Below, piece by piece: positions 6,937-8,478 of a stretch of 8,478 bases of DNA (position 1 is the first letter of the stretch; each line of letters opens with the position of its first letter). Location of the stretch: the NCBI GenBank assembly GCA_938041945.1, contig CALISC010000048.1, positions 1-8,478 on the forward strand. Direction: 5' to 3'. The DNA comes from an uncultured Acholeplasmataceae bacterium (GTDB taxonomy: Bacteria; Bacillota_I; Bacilli_A; Acholeplasmatales; Acholeplasmataceae). The translations under genes and the position numbers were made by a program. Below the pieces are notes generated by a model. The model ran no database searches, was not told the origin of the DNA, and saw nothing but the letters and a program-made list of their open reading frames with translations.

Positions 6937-7356
6937 CTCACCGGCTTCATCTACCTTAACAAAAGTTAATTTAGTGTGAGCAGTGGGCTGCAGAAAAATC
7001 TCTTTTCTGATTTTTTGGCTAAAAACTGTGGGGTCTTTGGCCAAAAAAATACATTCTTTTACTCTAGCAACAGCAATCGCTGCCGCACAAAGCACACAAG
7101 GCTCAAGTGTAGATATCAGCACGCAATCTTCTAGTTTCCAAGTTTTAAGCCGCTTGGTGGCTTTCTTTAAAGCAGTAATTTCAGCGTGTCCAAAAATATC
7201 ATGCTTATGTTCTTTGGTGTTATAACCAGTTGCAATGACTTCGCCTTCTTTTAAAATGAGCGCACCAACTGGCACTTCTGCACAAGCCAGGGCTTTTTTG
7301 GCAAGCCTCAAAGCATGAGCGAAATGTTTATTTCTATTTTCCTGGTTTTTGTTCAA
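6907..7356 (-). CDS. tadA: tRNA-specific adenosine deaminase TadA
   Basis: Zinc-dependent deaminase that converts A34 to inosine in tRNA-Arg(ACG), letting one tRNA read the CGU/CGC/CGA codons. It has 149 residues, a normal length. Visible features are the N-terminal helix HALRLAKKAL, AEVPVGALIL (26-35), GYNTKEHKHDIFGHAEI with zinc-ligand His57 and proton-shuttle Glu59, TLEPCVLCAAAI with zinc ligands Cys87 and Cys90, and the C-terminal helix LLKKFFKRL. The loop after AKDP reads TVFSQ rather than the Gly-rich GG(C/A)GS stretch of typical TadA, so tRNA contacts may differ. The only conventional start in this frame is TTG at 7356, because an in-frame TAG lies at 7383. It overlaps rpmE by 23 nt and lacks a clear ribosome binding site, so coupling to rpmE translation is likely. 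A general nucleoside deaminase is the main alternative, but the motifs and the SRP RNA neighbour favour TadA. Confidence 0.9.
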   Translation of the reverse strand: MNKNQENRNKHFAHALRLAKKALACAEVPVGALILKEGEVIATGYNTKEHKHDIFGHAEITALKKATKRLKTWKLEDCVLISTLEPCVLCAAAIAVARVKECIFLAKDPTVFSQKIRKEIFLQPTAHTKLTFVKVDEAGELLKKFFKRL

Positions 7357-7552
7357 TATTGTAGCGTTTGTTGAACTTATCTACACGACCTTGTGCTTGG
7401 ACAAATTGTTGTGTACCTGTGTAGAAAGCGTGGCATTGTGAACATGTATCTACTTTAATTTCTTTGGCAGTAGATTGAGTTTTGAACTTAGAACCACAAG
7501 TTGAACAAATAACTTCAACTTCAATAAATTCAGGATGAATTGCTTTTTTCAT
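7334..7552 (-). CDS. rpmE: 50S ribosomal protein L31 (bL31, zinc-binding form)
   Basis: Large-subunit protein at the central protuberance, bridging to the 30S head. It has 72 residues, close to the usual 66-75. The start MKKAIHPEF matches the MKxxIHP family signature. Zinc ligands form CSTC (Cys16, Cys19) and CSQC (Cys37, Cys40), so this is the four-cysteine C+ type, not the zinc-free paralogue induced in zinc starvation. HAFYTGTQQ, GRVDKFNKRYNI and a Lys-rich end complete the pattern. ATG at 7552 has an AAGGAG site 9 nt upstream, the best-spaced site in the window. It follows rpoC across a gap of about 106 nt containing a palindrome and a small hairpin, and it overlaps tadA by 23 nt. Confidence 0.97.
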   Translation of the reverse strand: MKKAIHPEFIEVEVICSTCGSKFKTQSTAKEIKVDTCSQCHAFYTGTQQFVQAQGRVDKFNKRYNIEQKPGK

Positions 7553-7561
7553 GTGTATAAA

Positions 7562-7567
7562 CTCCTT
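7562..7567 (-). promoter_or_regulatory. Ribosome binding site of rpmE
   Basis: AAGGAG on the minus strand, preceded by an A-run, lies 9 nt before the rpmE ATG. The match and spacing are good and confirm the L31 start. Confidence 0.85.
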
Positions 7568-7570
7568 TTT

Positions 7571-7586
7571 TGGTAGCAGTCTACCA
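7571..7586 (-). promoter_or_regulatory. Small hairpin just upstream of the rpmE ribosome binding site
   Basis: TGGTAG and CTACCA form a perfect 6-bp stem around the tetranucleotide ACTG, ending immediately before the A-run and AAGGAG of rpmE. It could act as a translational operator (an L31 leader) or a transcript-end stabiliser. L31 mRNA leaders are known in several bacterial groups, but I cannot match this one to a described motif. The structure is visible; the role is inferred. Confidence 0.35.
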
Positions 7587-7595
7587 TTATTTTAA

Positions 7596-7629
7596 CACAT
7601 CCGCCTTACTTTAAAGTAAGCCGGATGTG
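7596..7629 (-). terminator. 17-bp near-perfect palindrome at the rpoC 3' end, likely terminator
   Basis: The left arm at 7596-7612 and right arm at 7613-7629 are reverse complements with a single mismatch. The centre is TTTAAA and there is no spacer, so in RNA the centre would open into a small loop (CACATCCG...CGGATGTG stem). It begins about 30 nt past the rpoC stop. On the minus strand it is followed by TTAAAATAATGG, a poor U-tract, so termination may be partial or it may mark an mRNA end. The position between rpoC and rpmE favours a terminator or attenuator. Confidence 0.6.
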
Positions 7630-7658
7630 CACTTTTACTATTTTAATTGGTTAATAAC

Positions 7659-8478
7659 TTAAGCGTTTTTATCGTCAGAAACTTTGGTGTAGCTAAACTC
7701 AGTTTCTTTTAAAATTCCGGTTCCCGCTGGGATTAGTCCACCAATGATGACGTTTTCTTTTAGACCTTTTAGTTGGTCAGGTCGCGAAGAAATTGCAGCG
7801 TCTGTCAGAATTCTTGTAGTTTCTTGGAAGGAAGCAGCTGACAAGAAAGAGTCATTTGAAAGTGAGGCTCTAGTAATTCCAAGTAGTATTCTTTTACCAA
7901 TTGCTGGACGTGTACCTTGTTCAAAAGCCACGCGGTTGGCTTTCAGGAAGTCTGAGTTTGAAACCACGATACCTGGAAGCAGGTTAGTGTCACCTTCATG
8001 GATAATCATAATGCGTTTTAGCATTTGTCTAATAATGATTTCTATGTGTTTATCTTGAATATCAACACCTTGAGATTGATAAACTTTGCGGACTTCTGCC
8101 AAGATGTAGTTAGAAACGGTTAAAGTATCGGTTACACGAAGTAGCTCTTTCGGGTGAATTGAACCAGGAGTTAGCGAAGTTCCGGGTTGTACAGAATCCC
8201 CAACTTTCACCAAAATATCTGCGTTTGACTCAATTGAGTAAGTGTGAGTTTTGCCTTGGCGGTCTTCAATAACCACACTAGGTTGGCCATATTGTGGACG
8301 ACTAATTTGGCTAACTTTACCAAAATACTCAGAAATAACAGATTTTCCTTTTGGAGTTCTTGCTTCAAAAAGTTCTTCAACACGAGGAAGCCCTTGAGTA
8401 ATTCCTACTCCGGCTATACCACCTGAGTGGAAAGTTCTCATTGTAAGCTGAGTACCAGGTTCTCCGATAGATTGTGCA
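7659..8478 (-). CDS. rpoC: DNA-directed RNA polymerase subunit beta-prime, C-terminal part (5' end outside window)
   Basis: The catalytic beta-prime subunit, truncated by the right edge; about 273 codons are visible and the frame is open to 8475-8477. The first residues AQSIGEPGTQLTMRTFHSGG are the trigger-loop helix that closes over incoming NTPs, with the conserved Met, Arg, Phe and His in MRTFH. ITQGLPRVEELFEARTPKG follows at once, so the large SI3 insertion of proteobacterial enzymes is absent, as in Gram-positive lineages. Further conserved blocks are PGTSLTPGSIHPKELL, VYQSQGVDIQDKHIEIIIRQML, the FLSAASFQETTRILTDAAI bridge-proximal motif, and LKGLKENVIIGGLIPAGTG. The gene ends in a short charged tail (KVSDDKNA) and TAA. 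ATG at 8441 is internal, not a start. rpoB is expected just outside the window. Confidence 0.98.
   Translation of the reverse strand, partial: AQSIGEPGTQLTMRTFHSGGIAGVGITQGLPRVEELFEARTPKGKSVISEYFGKVSQISRPQYGQPSVVIEDRQGKTHTYSIESNADILVKVGDSVQPGTSLTPGSIHPKELLRVTDTLTVSNYILAEVRKVYQSQGVDIQDKHIEIIIRQMLKRIMIIHEGDTNLLPGIVVSNSDFLKANRVAFEQGTRPAIGKRILLGITRASLSNDSFLSAASFQETTRILTDAAISSRPDQLKGLKENVIIGGLIPAGTGILKETEFSYTKVSDDKNA

Noticed and set aside
7589..7597. Extended -10 box (TG-T-TAAAAT) as an rpmE promoter
   Set aside because: No convincing -35 box, and a start about 7 nt downstream would fall inside the small hairpin. It remains possible but is not supported enough to annotate.
1865..8426. Other + strand open frames (at about 1865, 3581, 4902, 6983, 7744 and 8244)
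   Set aside because: Each lies entirely antisense to a well-conserved minus-strand gene and shows no recognisable protein features.
7659..8441. Start codon for a complete gene at 8441
   Set aside because: MRTFHSGG is an internal trigger-loop motif, and the frame stays open to the window edge with conserved upstream residues.

Overview
The window is AT-rich chromosomal DNA from a small-genome, low-GC Gram-positive-type bacterium, most likely a member of the Mollicutes or a related deep Bacilli lineage. The evidence is the low-GC codon use, a trigger loop in the RNA polymerase beta-prime fragment with no large insertion, a four-cysteine L31 protein, and a short SRP RNA without an Alu domain. 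All 12 tryptophan codons I could place are TGG, and all eight visible stops are TAA (6) or TAG (2). TGA is therefore not read as Trp here, which argues against the code-4 mycoplasmas and fits Acholeplasma-like or other standard-code lineages. This placement is an inference.

Every confident gene lies on the minus strand, so the window reads from high to low coordinates. (1) The 3' third of rpoC (RNA polymerase beta-prime) enters at the right edge and ends at 7659, followed by a long near-perfect palindrome. (2) rpmE (ribosomal protein L31) has a good ribosome binding site and overlaps tadA (tRNA adenosine deaminase), which starts at TTG. (3) A consensus -10 box overlapping the tadA stop precedes the SRP RNA gene at about 6893-6777. 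(4) Immediately beyond it is a tightly packed operon of five genes: an unrecognised two-TM membrane protein, transketolase (tkt), mnmG, rsmG and an RlmD-type uracil methyltransferase. Junctions range from a 19-nt overlap to a 2-nt gap. A hairpin plus U-tract at 267-238 is a plausible operon terminator.

Positions 1-358 contain no confident gene. They hold two diverged copies of a 71-bp-period direct repeat at the left edge, two 9-bp hairpins and a 13-bp repeat that overlaps the last stop codon of the operon.

Functionally this is an information-processing segment: transcription (rpoC), ribosome structure (L31), decoding (TadA at A34 and MnmG at U34), rRNA methylation (RsmG, RlmD-like) and protein targeting (SRP RNA). 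Transketolase is the one metabolic enzyme. I see no defence, mobile or secretion system. The most interesting points are the complete loss of the Fe-S cysteines in the RlmD-like enzyme, the unusual apical loop of the SRP RNA, the unidentified membrane protein behind the SRP RNA, the altered TadA loop, and the 71-bp repeat pair at the left edge.
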